From: Myxococcales bacterium
Lineage (GTDB): Bacteria; Myxococcota_A; Polyangia; Palsa-1104
DNA: 61,382 nucleotides
NCBI GenBank assembly: GCA_028287105.1
Contig: JAQBQH010000224.1
Span: 1 to 61,382, forward strand
Reading direction: 5' to 3'
The position numbers and the translations under genes were made by a program. Numbering within the stretch: position 1 is the stretch's first letter; each line of letters opens with the position of its first letter. Below the pieces are notes generated by a model, which saw only the letters and a list, made by a program, of their open reading frames with translations, made no database searches and was not told the origin of the DNA. This document shows positions 20,330 through 28,740 of the stretch, piece after piece.

Positions 20330-23028
20330 ATAGCGGGACTGGTCACACTTCGACGTCGACGACGGACACGCCGGGCAAGGTGCGCCTCTACGAGGTCGCC
20401 AAGGACCTCGGCTTGGCCAACAAGGACCTGGTCGCGAAGGTCCGTGCGCTCGGGATCGAAGTCAAGAACCACATGTCGAACCTCGACCCCGACGATGTCG
20501 CGCGGGTCAAGCGTGCGCTCGACAAGGAGCGGCAGGCGAACCTCGTCGAGGAGCGGCTGAGCTCCACCGTCATCCGTCGTCGTTCGAAGGACGGCGGCGT
20601 GATCACGCGCTCGCAGGCTCCGTCGGCTGCGCCCGCGCCCGTCGAGCGGCCGAGCCGCCCCGAGCCGGAGGCCGAAGAGCGTGGCCTGCTCGCGCGCGCC
20701 AAGGAAGTCGTCCGGGAAGTCGTTCACAAGGTCGAAGAAGTCGCCCACGAAGTAGTCGAGAAGATCGTTCCTCAGGAGAAGCCGGTGGAGCCGACGGTGG
20801 TGGTGGAGACGCGCCGCGAAGACGCGCCGCGTAGGGTGGTGGTGGAGACTCGCGCCGAGCCGCGCGTCGAGCGGCAGCCGGAGCCGGTTCGTACTACGGA
20901 GCGCACCGAGGCGCCGCGTTCGGTCGAGAGCCCGCGCGCGCCGATGGCGGCGCCGCCGGCGTCCGACGCTCCGCGCGTCGAAGCCAAGACGGAGCAGCCG
21001 GCCGTTCCCACGGAGCCGAAGAAGCCGGAGCCGGTCAAGTTCGGTCCCACGGGCCGCATGATCGAGCTGCCCTTGCCGCGTATCGAGATTCGTCAGGCGC
21101 AGCCGAGCGATCGGTTCGCGCGTGACACCCGCGCGATGCCGGGCCAGCGCCGCGACATGCCGGGTGGCGGTCCGCGTGACCGCTTCGGCCGTCAGCAGCA
21201 GGGCAAGAAGAAGCCGCAGATCGGCAAGAAGCAGAAGTCGACGCAGATCACGACGCCGGCCGCGCACAAGCGCGTCATCAAGATGGACGAGTCCGTCGCC
21301 GTCGGCGAGATCGCCAAGCAGATGGGCGTCAAGGCGCCGGACGTGCTCAAGAAGCTGTGGAGCATGGGCATGACCGGCATCATGCTGAACAACTCCATCG
21401 ACCACGACACCGCGGTGCTGCTCGCCGGGGAGTTCGGGTTCGAGATCGAGAACGTCGCCTTCCAAGAGGCGGAGATGTTCGCCTCGAACGACGACAGCAG
21501 CCCCGAGGATCTGGTCGGGCGCGCGCCGGTCGTCACCATCATGGGCCACGTCGACCACGGCAAGACCTCGCTGCTCGACGCCATCCGCGACGCCAACGTC
21601 GCCGCGGGCGAGGCGGGCGGCATCACGCAGCACATCGGCGCCTACAAGATCAAGGCGCCCGACGGGAACGACGTGGTCTTCCTCGACACGCCGGGTCACG
21701 AAGCGTTCACGGCGATGCGCGCGCGCGGCGCCCAGGCGACGGACATCGTCATCCTGGTGGTCGCGGCCGACGACGGCGTCATGCAGACGACGGTCGAGGC
21801 GCTCAATCACGCCAAGGCCGCCGAGGTTCCGATCATCGTCGCGGTCAACAAGATCGACAAGCAGGGCGCCCAGCCGGAGCGCGTTCGCCAGCAGCTGTCG
21901 GAGCATGGGCTCATCGCCGAAGCATGGGGCGGCGAGACCATCTACGTCGACGTGTCGGCGCGCACCAAGGTCGGCATCGACCAGCTCCTGCAGATGATCA
22001 CGCTGCAGGCCGAAGTGCTCGAGCTCAAGGCCAACCCGAACAAGTCGGCGCGCGGCATCGTCATCGAGGCCAAGCTGGACCGCAACCGCGGCCCGATGGC
22101 CACCGTGCTCATCCAGGACGGTACCCTGCGCATCGGCGACAGCGTCGTCGCCGGCGAGCACATCGGCAAGGTGCGCGCCATGCTCGACGACAAGGGGCGC
22201 ACCCTGAGCGAGGTCGGTCCCTCGACCCCGGTCGAAGTGCTCGGCCTCTCGGGCGTGCCCGAGGCGGGCGAGGCGCTCAACACCGTCGCCGACGAGAAGC
22301 AGGCCAAGGAGCTGGTCGAGCATCGTCGCGATTCGCGCCGCAAGAAGGAGCTCGGCGGGACCACCAAGGTGTCCCTCGAGAACATCCTCGAGCGCATCAA
22401 GGAGGGCGCGGTCAAGGAGCTCAAGGTCGTCCTCAAGGCCGACGTGCAGGGCTCGTCCGAAGCGCTCAAGTCGTCGCTCATCGCGCTCGGCACCGAGCAG
22501 GTCAAGGTGGATGTCATCTCGGCGGGCGTCGGCGGCATCACCGAGTCCGACGTCAACCTCGCACGCGCAGGCAACGCCATCATCGTCGGCTTCCACGTGC
22601 GGCCGGCGGGCAAGGCGCAGCAGCTCGCCGAGCAGGAGGGTGTCGACATCAAGCTCTACGACATCATCTACGAGGCGCTCGACGACGTGAAGAAGGCGAT
22701 GGCGGGCCTGTTGGCCCCCGTCAAGCGCGAGAAGGCGCTCGGCAAGGCCGAGGTTCGCGAGACCTTCACCATCCCGAAGATCGGCACCATCGCGGGCTCC
22801 TTCGTCCTCGACGGGACGATTCGCCGCAACTCGCAGATGCGCCTGGTGCGCGAGTCGGTCCAGATCTACGTCGGCAAGCTCACCTCGCTGCGCCGCTTCA
22901 AGGACGACGTCCGCGAAGTCGTGCAGGGGTACGAGTGCGGCATCGGTCTCGAGAATTTCAACGACATCAAGGTCGGTGACATCATCGAGGCGTACGAAAT
23001 CGAAGAGATCGCAGCGACGCTGCAGTAA
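20326..23028 (+). CDS. infB: Translation initiation factor IF-2
   Basis: IF-2 is the GTPase that places initiator tRNA on the ribosome. Of 900 residues, the first ~55 form an IF2_N helical domain ([21 protein letters not shown]). A long Pro/Arg/Glu-rich linker follows, then a second IF2_N domain near residues 315-370. The G domain starts near residue 403: G1 [10 protein letters not shown]3 DTPGHEAF, G4 NKID. The beta-barrel and tRNA-binding C-terminal domains complete it. The ATG at 20326 overlaps the ylxR stop. Confidence 0.98.
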   Translation: MNSGTGHTSTSTTDTPGKVRLYEVAKDLGLANKDLVAKVRALGIEVKNHMSNLDPDDVARVKRALDKERQANLVEERLSSTVIRRRSKDGGVITRSQAPSAAPAPVERPSRPEPEAEERGLLARAKEVVREVVHKVEEVAHEVVEKIVPQEKPVEPTVVVETRREDAPRRVVVETRAEPRVERQPEPVRTTERTEAPRSVESPRAPMAAPPASDAPRVEAKTEQPAVPTEPKKPEPVKFGPTGRMIELPLPRIEIRQAQPSDRFARDTRAMPGQRRDMPGGGPRDRFGRQQQGKKKPQIGKKQKSTQITTPAAHKRVIKMDESVAVGEIAKQMGVKAPDVLKKLWSMGMTGIMLNNSIDHDTAVLLAGEFGFEIENVAFQEAEMFASNDDSSPEDLVGRAPVVTIMGHVDHGKTSLLDAIRDANVAAGEAGGITQHIGAYKIKAPDGNDVVFLDTPGHEAFTAMRARGAQATDIVILVVAADDGVMQTTVEALNHAKAAEVPIIVAVNKIDKQGAQPERVRQQLSEHGLIAEAWGGETIYVDVSARTKVGIDQLLQMITLQAEVLELKANPNKSARGIVIEAKLDRNRGPMATVLIQDGTLRIGDSVVAGEHIGKVRAMLDDKGRTLSEVGPSTPVEVLGLSGVPEAGEALNTVADEKQAKELVEHRRDSRRKKELGGTTKVSLENILERIKEGAVKELKVVLKADVQGSSEALKSSLIALGTEQVKVDVISAGVGGITESDVNLARAGNAIIVGFHVRPAGKAQQLAEQEGVDIKLYDIIYEALDDVKKAMAGLLAPVKREKALGKAEVRETFTIPKIGTIAGSFVLDGTIRRNSQMRLVRESVQIYVGKLTSLRRFKDDVREVVQGYECGIGLENFNDIKVGDIIEAYEIEEIAATLQ

Positions 23029-23046
23029 CGCAGCATCCCAGGTTCC

Positions 23047-23379
23047 ATGGTCGTCGGAGTTTGTCGCGTCACCTTGATGGTCCCGGAGAGCCATTCGCTG
23101 AAGGAAAAGCGGATGGTGCTCCGGCGCATCAAGGATCGCGTCGCCAACAAGTTCAACTGCGCCATTGCCGAGGTCGGTGACCAGGACAACTGGCAGTCGG
23201 CCGAGCTCGGTTTCGCCGTCGTCTCCAACGAATACGGCTTCACGCAGGCAATGGTGCAGAAGATCCTCAACTTCATCGAGGATCTGGCCGTCGCGAAGGT
23301 GATCGACGACGAGCAGGACTATGTTACGTACGGGGACGAGGTCGGCGGCGAGCCGTCTCACTGGGAACCCGAAAAGTAA
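23047..23379 (+). CDS. ylxP: YlxP-like DUF503 protein
   Basis: A 110-residue member of the DUF503/YlxP family, often placed between infB and rbfA and suspected to assist ribosome maturation. The motif ESHSLKEKRMVLRRIKDRVANKFNCAIAEV is the family hallmark (here spanning about residues 15-44), followed by AVVSNEYGF. Its stop TAA overlaps the rbfA ATG by one base. The biochemical role is not established in this family. Confidence 0.92.
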   Translation: MVVGVCRVTLMVPESHSLKEKRMVLRRIKDRVANKFNCAIAEVGDQDNWQSAELGFAVVSNEYGFTQAMVQKILNFIEDLAVAKVIDDEQDYVTYGDEVGGEPSHWEPEK

Positions 23380-23741
23380 TGAACGAGCGGTCCGAAAGAT
23401 TCGCGCGCTTGATCCACGAGGAGCTGGTGGGAATCCTGCCCATGCTCGAGGATCCCCGTGTCATCGCCGTCGACATCACGGTGACGCAGGTCCGCGTCTC
23501 GGGTGACCTCGGCTCGGCGCACGTCCTCATCACCGTCGACACCGAAGATGAGAAGAAGCGGGCCAAGTTGTTGAAGGGGCTCGACAAGGCGGGGCCGTTC
23601 TTGCGGCGGCAGCTCGCTTCCGCGCTCAACTCCAAGAAGACGCCGACCATCCGCTTCAGCATCGATGAGACCGAGCAGCGCGCCGGTCGCATCGTTCAGC
23701 TGCTCGAGGAGATCGCGGCCGAACGAAAGCCCGAAGAGTGA
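23379..23741 (+). CDS. rbfA: Ribosome-binding factor A
   Basis: RbfA binds the 30S subunit near helix 1 of 16S rRNA during late assembly. The 120-residue protein carries the KH-like family pattern: RFARLIHEELVGIL at the N-terminus, ITVTQVRVSGDLGSAHVLI in the centre, and TPTIRFSIDETEQRAGRI near the end. It overlaps ylxP by one base and the nrnA start by four bases (GTGA), in keeping with the conserved infB-rbfA-truB region. Confidence 0.95.
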   Translation: MNERSERFARLIHEELVGILPMLEDPRVIAVDITVTQVRVSGDLGSAHVLITVDTEDEKKRAKLLKGLDKAGPFLRRQLASALNSKKTPTIRFSIDETEQRAGRIVQLLEEIAAERKPEE

Positions 23742-24706
23742 CGGAGCCGGCGATGGCCCACCTCGCCGAGGTGGTGCGGCTGGTGCGCGCGGGCCAGCGC
23801 TTCCTCGTCAGCGGCCACGCCAATCCCGACGGCGACGCGCTCGGCTCGATGCTGGCGACGCTGCATGGCCTGCGGGCGCTCGGCAAGGACGTGGTCGCGT
23901 ACGATCACGATCCGGCGCCGCGGCGGCTGGCGTTCCTGCCTGGCGCGGACGCGGTCGTGACGGATCCGAAGCTCCTCGACGGACCCTTCGACGCCACCTT
24001 CGTTCACGATTGCGGCGACCTCAAGCTGCTCGGCGATCGCTTCCCGCCACCGTCGGTGACCGGGCGCATCGTGGTGCTCGATCACCACGCGACCGCGCGC
24101 GACTTCGGCGACCTGTCGCTGCGCGACGTCAAGGCGGCGGCGGTTGGCATCATCGTGGCGCGCCTCCTCGATGCGCTCGGCGTGCCGCTGTCGCCGGCCA
24201 TCGCCGAGTGCCTATGGTGCTCGCTGGCGTCGGACACCGGCTGGTTCCGCTACGCTTCGACCGACCTCGAGACCATGCGCCTGGCGACGGCGTGCGTCGA
24301 GGCCGGCGCCGTGCCGTGGGACTTCGCGCGGCGCTCGGAGGAGACGCAGCCGGCGGCGCGGCTCAAGCTGATGGCTCGCGTGTTCGACTCGCTCGAGATC
24401 GTCGGCACGACGGCGTTCTTGACGCTGTCGCGCGCGACGCTGGCGCAGAGCGGGGCGACCACCGCCGAGGCCGAGGGGCTCGTCGGCTATGCGCGCGGCC
24501 TCGACGGCATCGAAGTCGGCGTCATGTTCTACGAGAAGTCCGACGGCGTGCGCGTCAGCCTGCGCTCCAAGGGCGACGTCGACGTCGGCGCCGTGGCCGA
24601 GCTCTTCGGCGGCGGCGGCCACAAGGCGGCCGCGGGCTGCTTCATTGCTGGCACGCTCGCCGACGGACGCGCGCGCATCCTCCAGGCGCTCGGTCAGACG
24701 GCATGA
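23738..24706 (+). CDS. nrnA: DHH-family phosphoesterase NrnA (oligoribonuclease / pAp phosphatase)
   Basis: NrnA-type enzymes degrade very short RNAs and dephosphorylate pAp. The 322-residue protein has the DHH motif set: NPDGDALGS near residue 30, VHDCGDLKLLGD, VVLDHHATARDFGD near residue 115, and the DHHA1 glycine block FGGGGHKAAAGC near the C-terminus. It begins with GTG at 23738 overlapping the rbfA stop; an internal ATG at 23753 is an alternative. Its place between rbfA and truB is the usual one. Confidence 0.92.
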   Translation: MTEPAMAHLAEVVRLVRAGQRFLVSGHANPDGDALGSMLATLHGLRALGKDVVAYDHDPAPRRLAFLPGADAVVTDPKLLDGPFDATFVHDCGDLKLLGDRFPPPSVTGRIVVLDHHATARDFGDLSLRDVKAAAVGIIVARLLDALGVPLSPAIAECLWCSLASDTGWFRYASTDLETMRLATACVEAGAVPWDFARRSEETQPAARLKLMARVFDSLEIVGTTAFLTLSRATLAQSGATTAEAEGLVGYARGLDGIEVGVMFYEKSDGVRVSLRSKGDVDVGAVAELFGGGGHKAAAGCFIAGTLADGRARILQALGQTA

Positions 24707-24731
24707 TGCCGCGCGCGGCAGCGGGGCGCCC

Positions 24732-25595
24732 ATGACCGGCGTCCTGGTCATCGACAAGCCGGCCGGCCTCACGTCGTTCGACGTAGTCGCGCAGGTGCGC
24801 CGCGCGCTCGGCGAGCGTCGGGTCGGTCACACCGGCACGCTCGACCCGATGGCGACCGGCGTCCTGCCGATCTGCGTCGGCGAGGCGACCAAGCTGGTGC
24901 CGTTCCTCGTCGGTGGCGACAAAGAATACGAGGCCGAGGCGCTGCTCGGCGTCACGACCGATTCGCTCGACGCGACCGGCGTCGTGACCTCCGAAACAAA
25001 CGCCAGCCATGTTTCGCGCAGCGACGTGGAACAGGCGCTTCCAGGTTTCGTCGGCGTCATCCAGCAGCGGCCGCCCATGCATTCGGCGGTGCGCGTAGAC
25101 GGCGAGCGGCTGTACAAGCTGGCCCATCGCGGCCTCGAGGTTGACCGCGCTGCCCGGCCGGTCGTGGTCCACGCCCTGACCCTCCTCGGCTTCGAGGGGC
25201 CGCGGCTGCGCTTCCACGTGCGCTGCGGCAAGGGGACCTACGTGCGGTCGCTGGCCGCCGATCTGGGCGCGGTGCTCGGCGTCGGCGCGCACCTGACGGC
25301 CCTCAGGCGCACGCGCGTCGGCCCCTTTTCGCTGGAGCACGCGGTGCCTCTCGACGCGCTCGGCCCGGCGGCCGAGCTGACCACGCCGGCCGAAGCGCTG
25401 GCCGACCACGCGACCGTCGCGCTCGACGTCGACCAGATGCGCGACGTCCGCGCCGGAAAGCTGCGCACCATCGCTACATTACGGGCGCCGGAGGGCGCCG
25501 GCAGCCACGTGCGGATGCTGGGACCCGATGGGACCCTGGTCGCCGTGGCCGAAGCCCACGACGGACAGCTCACCCTGGCCCGCGTATTTTGTTGA
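24732..25595 (+). CDS. truB: tRNA pseudouridine-55 synthase TruB
   Basis: TruB makes pseudouridine 55 in the T-loop of tRNA. The catalytic aspartate is in [18 protein letters not shown], near residue 40. Other family blocks are [12 protein letters not shown] at the N-terminus, [20 protein letters not shown] in the centre, and [17 protein letters not shown]. The 287-residue length includes a C-terminal PUA-like extension. The ATG at 24732 lies 25 bases after the nrnA stop. Its stop codon overlaps a TTGACA box that may start the rpsO transcript. Confidence 0.96.
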   Translation: MTGVLVIDKPAGLTSFDVVAQVRRALGERRVGHTGTLDPMATGVLPICVGEATKLVPFLVGGDKEYEAEALLGVTTDSLDATGVVTSETNASHVSRSDVEQALPGFVGVIQQRPPMHSAVRVDGERLYKLAHRGLEVDRAARPVVVHALTLLGFEGPRLRFHVRCGKGTYVRSLAADLGAVLGVGAHLTALRRTRVGPFSLEHAVPLDALGPAAELTTPAEALADHATVALDVDQMRDVRAGKLRTIATLRAPEGAGSHVRMLGPDGTLVAVAEAHDGQLTLARVFC

Positions 25596-25620
25596 CAAAC
25601 CCCCATATTCCGACACAAAT
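25592..25620 (+). promoter_or_regulatory. Candidate rpsO promoter overlapping the truB stop
   Basis: A perfect TTGACA (25592-25597) spans the truB stop codon. A 17-base spacer leads to ACAAAT (25615-25620), a weak -10. The following leader to the rpsO ATG at 25657 is A/C-rich and unlike the surrounding GC-rich DNA, with CAGGAAAA as the ribosome site. Confidence 0.4.
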
Positions 25621-25656
25621 ACACCACCAAAAAACGACAGAAAAACAGGAAAACGC

Positions 25657-25926
25657 ATGACCCTCGCAGCGAAGCGCAAAAGTGACGTAATGACCAAGTT
25701 CGCGACCCATGACGGCGACACCGGGTCGCCGGAAGTTCAGGTCGCACTGATGTCCGAGCGCATCAACTACCTCACCGAGCACTTCAAGACGCACGTGAAG
25801 GATCATCACTCGCGCCGCGGCTTGCTGAAGCTCGTCAGCCAGCGTCGTCGTCTTCTCGACTACTTGAAGCGCAAGAACCTCGACCGCTATCGCACGCTGA
25901 TCAGCGGCCTCGGCATCCGCAAGTAA
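25657..25926 (+). CDS. rpsO: 30S ribosomal protein S15
   Basis: The 89-residue primary 16S rRNA-binding protein that nucleates the platform of the 30S subunit. The signature [22 protein letters not shown], the loop [21 protein letters not shown] and the C-terminal Y..LI..LGIRK are all intact. The ATG at 25657 gives the standard N-terminus ([15 protein letters not shown]). The pair rpsO-pnp is a conserved gene order. Confidence 0.98.
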   Translation: MTLAAKRKSDVMTKFATHDGDTGSPEVQVALMSERINYLTEHFKTHVKDHHSRRGLLKLVSQRRRLLDYLKRKNLDRYRTLISGLGIRK

Positions 25927-25965
25927 GCTACCAGAGCTGGCGGCGCCGATCAGCCCTCCAGCCGT

Positions 25966-26024
25966 GTGTCCAAAGGGCCCGCGCCTTTCCGGCGCGTGCC
26001 GACGTCCGCGCCCCGTTTGGGCAC
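25966..26024 (+). promoter_or_regulatory. Structured pnp leader (possible RNase III-type stem)
   Basis: An outer stem pairs GTGTCCAAA (25966-25974) with TTTGGGCAC (26016-26024), including one G-U. It encloses an inner hairpin, CGCGCC-TTTCC-GGCGCG (25980-25996). It sits in the rpsO-pnp spacer, about 50 bases before the pnp start. In E. coli a stem in the equivalent place is cut by RNase III and used for PNPase autoregulation. Function here is inferred by analogy. Confidence 0.5.
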
Positions 26025-26075
26025 AGCGCTGAAGGACTCATCCCGCCGTTGGCTCCCTCACCAAAGGGAGAACGC

Positions 26076-28232
26076 ATGTACATCAAAGAAAGCATCCAGA
26101 TCGGCGGCAGAGAGCTGTCGATCGAAACGGGCAAGATGGCCAAGCAGGCCGACGGCTCCGTCGTCATCCGCTACGGAGACACGATGGTGCTGGTCACCGC
26201 CGTCGCCAACAAGAGCGAGCGCGCGGGCGTCGACTTCTTGCCGCTCACCGTCGAATACGTCGAGAAGACGGCGGCGGCCGGCAAGATCCCGGGCGGCTAC
26301 TTCAAGCGCGAGGGTCGTCCGACCGAGAAGGAAGTCCTCACCTGCCGCCTCATCGACCGTCCGTCGCGGCCGCTGTTCCCGAAGCTGTGGCGCTGCGAGA
26401 CCCAGGTCATCGGCATGGTCCTCTCGTACGACAAGGAGAACCCGTCGGACATCCTGGCGATGACCGGCGCCTCGTGCGCGCTGCACGTCTCGGACATCCC
26501 GTGGGCGGGTCCGTTCGCCGCCGTTCGCGTCGGCCGTTCCAGCGCCGCCGAGGGCCACAAGTTCATCGTCAACCCGACGTTCGCCCAGAGCGAGGCTTCG
26601 GACCTCGACCTCGTCGTCGCCGCGACCCGTGACGCCATCGTCATGGTCGAGGGCGGCGCCGCGCAGCTCTCCGAAGACATCATGATCGACGCGCTGCTCT
26701 TCGCGCATCAGGCCGCGCAGCCCCTTCTCGACCTCATCGAAAAAATCCGCGCCGCCGCCGGCAAGGAAAAGCGCGTCTACACGGCGCCGGTCAAGGACCA
26801 GAGCATCGCTCAGCGCGTCAAGGAGACGGCGCTGGAGAAGCTCCGCGCCGCGATGTCGATCAAGGGCAAGCACGAGCGCTCCGAGACGCTGTCGCAGCTC
26901 TCGACCGAAACGGTCAAGATCCTCTCGTCCGAGTTCATCCAGGCGGCGGCGGAGCAGGCCGCGTCGGCCAGCCCGCTTTTGCGCGACAAGGAGATCAGCT
27001 CGGCGTTCGGCGATCTGCACAAGAAGGCCGTTCGCGAGATGGTCGTCAACGAGGGCGTCCGCATCGACGGCCGCAAGACCACCGACATCCGCGCCATCAG
27101 CTGCGAAGTCGGCCTCATCCCGCGCCAGCACGGCTCGGCGCTCTTCACGCGCGGCGAGACCCAGGCGCTGGTGTCGACCACCCTCGGCACCGCGCAGGAC
27201 GTGCAGCGCATCGACTCGCTCCTCGGCGACGTCACCAAGCGCTTCATGCTGCACTACAACTTCCCGCCGTTCTCGACGGGTGAAGCGAAGATGATGCGCT
27301 CGGCGTCGCGTCGCGAAGTGGGCCACGGCTATCTCGCCGAGCGCTCGCTGGCGCGCGTGCTGCCGGCCTACGAGGACTTTCCGTACACCATTCGCATCGT
27401 CTCGGAGACGCTGGAGTCGAACGGCTCCTCGTCGATGGCGGCGGTCTGTGGCGGCTGCTTGTCGCTCATGGACGCGGGCGTCCCCATCCTCGAGCCGGTG
27501 GCGGGTATCGCCATGGGCCTCATCAAGGAAGGCGACAAGGTCGCGGTGTTGTCGGACATCCTCGGCGACGAGGATCATCTCGGCGACATGGACTTCAAGG
27601 TGACCGGCACCAAGCACGGCATCACGGCGCTGCAGATGGACATCAAGATCCAGGGCCTCTCCCGGGAGATCCTGCAGAAGGCGCTGCACCAGGCCAAGGA
27701 CGGCCGTCTGCACATCCTCGGCAAGATGGCCGAGGCGCTCGGCACGCCGCGCGAAGAGCTGTCCAAGCACGCGCCGCGCATCTTCACGCTGAGCATCAAG
27801 CCCGACCGCATCCGCGACGTCATCGGACCGGGCGGCAAGATGATCCGAGCGATCATCGAGCAGACCGGCGTCGCCATCGACGTCGAGGACGACGGCACCA
27901 TCTCGATCGCCTCGTCGGACGACGCGTCGGCCAAGAAGGCCATCGACATCATCAAGGGCCTCACGACCGAGCCGGAAATCGGCCAGTTCTACATGGGCAC
28001 GGTTCGCCGTATCGTCGATTTCGGCGCCTTCGTCGAGATCCTGCCGGGCACCGATGGGCTCATCCACATCTCGGAGCTCGACGCCAAGCGGGTGAACAAG
28101 GTCACCGACGTCCTCAAGGAGGGCGATGAGGTCCTGGTCAAGGTCATCAGCGTCGACCGGCAGGGCAAGATTCGCCTCAGCCGCAAAGAGGCGATTGGTG
28201 CGACCCCGGAACACATTCACAATTCCAAGTAG
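26076..28232 (+). CDS. pnp: Polyribonucleotide nucleotidyltransferase (PNPase)
   Basis: PNPase degrades RNA 3' to 5' by phosphorolysis and is part of RNA-decay complexes. The 718-residue protein has two RNase PH domains (about residues 5-215 and 320-545; catalytic region [15 protein letters not shown]), a KH domain with [15 protein letters not shown], and an S1 domain ([25 protein letters not shown], from ~645). I chose the ATG at 26076 because AAGGGAG lies just upstream and [20 protein letters not shown] is the family N-terminus. An in-frame TTG at 26049 would add nine residues. It lies downstream of rpsO with a folded leader. Confidence 0.97.
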   Translation: MYIKESIQIGGRELSIETGKMAKQADGSVVIRYGDTMVLVTAVANKSERAGVDFLPLTVEYVEKTAAAGKIPGGYFKREGRPTEKEVLTCRLIDRPSRPLFPKLWRCETQVIGMVLSYDKENPSDILAMTGASCALHVSDIPWAGPFAAVRVGRSSAAEGHKFIVNPTFAQSEASDLDLVVAATRDAIVMVEGGAAQLSEDIMIDALLFAHQAAQPLLDLIEKIRAAAGKEKRVYTAPVKDQSIAQRVKETALEKLRAAMSIKGKHERSETLSQLSTETVKILSSEFIQAAAEQAASASPLLRDKEISSAFGDLHKKAVREMVVNEGVRIDGRKTTDIRAISCEVGLIPRQHGSALFTRGETQALVSTTLGTAQDVQRIDSLLGDVTKRFMLHYNFPPFSTGEAKMMRSASRREVGHGYLAERSLARVLPAYEDFPYTIRIVSETLESNGSSSMAAVCGGCLSLMDAGVPILEPVAGIAMGLIKEGDKVAVLSDILGDEDHLGDMDFKVTGTKHGITALQMDIKIQGLSREILQKALHQAKDGRLHILGKMAEALGTPREELSKHAPRIFTLSIKPDRIRDVIGPGGKMIRAIIEQTGVAIDVEDDGTISIASSDDASAKKAIDIIKGLTTEPEIGQFYMGTVRRIVDFGAFVEILPGTDGLIHISELDAKRVNKVTDVLKEGDEVLVKVISVDRQGKIRLSRKEAIGATPEHIHNSK

Positions 28233-28245
28233 CCTCTGCTACAGT
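28216..28245 (+). promoter_or_regulatory. Promoter of dut inside the pnp 3' end
   Basis: TTCACA (28216-28221), an 18-base spacer and TACAGT (28240-28245). The -10 ends eight bases before the GTG at 28254, so the transcript would start at the initiation codon. The -35 overlaps the last codons of pnp. Confidence 0.5.
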
Positions 28246-28253
28246 CCCGCGCC

Positions 28254-28703
28254 GTGAGCGAGACTGTAGTGTCCGTACGCATCATGCGCGTCCGTTCGGA
28301 TGCGCACCTCCCCAAATACATGAGCGACGGCGCGGCCGGGATGGACCTGGCCGCGTCGCTCGATTCTCCCGTCACCATCGCGCCGCGCGCGCGTGCGCTC
28401 GTCGGCAGCGGCGTCGCCATCGCGTTGCCGCGCGGCTACGAGGCGCAGGTGCGGCCGCGATCGGGGCTGGCGCTCAAGCACGGCGTGACCGTGCTCAACT
28501 CGCCCGGCACCGTCGACGAAGACTATCGCGGCGAGATCAAGGTGCTGCTCGTCAACCACGGCGAGGAGCCGTTCGTCGTCAAGCCCGGCGAGCGGATCGC
28601 GCAGCTGGTGATCGCGCCCGTTTCGCGCGTGACGTTCGAATTGACCGAGTCGCTCGACGAGACCGTCCGCGGCGCCGGCGGCTACGGGCATACCGGCCAG
28701 TGA
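28254..28703 (+). CDS. dut: dUTP diphosphatase
   Basis: Dut hydrolyses dUTP to dUMP, keeping uracil out of DNA and feeding dTMP synthesis. All five trimeric dUTPase motifs are visible in 149 residues: AAGMDLAA, RPRSGLALKHG, LNSPGTVDEDYRGEI, GERIAQLVI and the C-terminal RGAGGYGHTG arm (usual form RGxGGFGSTG). The start is GTG, supported by the promoter eight bases upstream and by the lack of an earlier in-frame start after the pnp stop. Confidence 0.96.
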   Translation: MSETVVSVRIMRVRSDAHLPKYMSDGAAGMDLAASLDSPVTIAPRARALVGSGVAIALPRGYEAQVRPRSGLALKHGVTVLNSPGTVDEDYRGEIKVLLVNHGEEPFVVKPGERIAQLVIAPVSRVTFELTESLDETVRGAGGYGHTGQ

Positions 28704-28740
28704 GCGCGCGCCTCAAAGCTGGCTCCGGTGAGGCGGGCTG

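Noticed and set aside
20083-23361. A 1092-codon open frame on the minus strand opposite infB.
   Set aside because: It mirrors the infB and ylxR codons. Such frames arise from the extreme third-position GC bias; the product has no family features, while infB is unmistakable.
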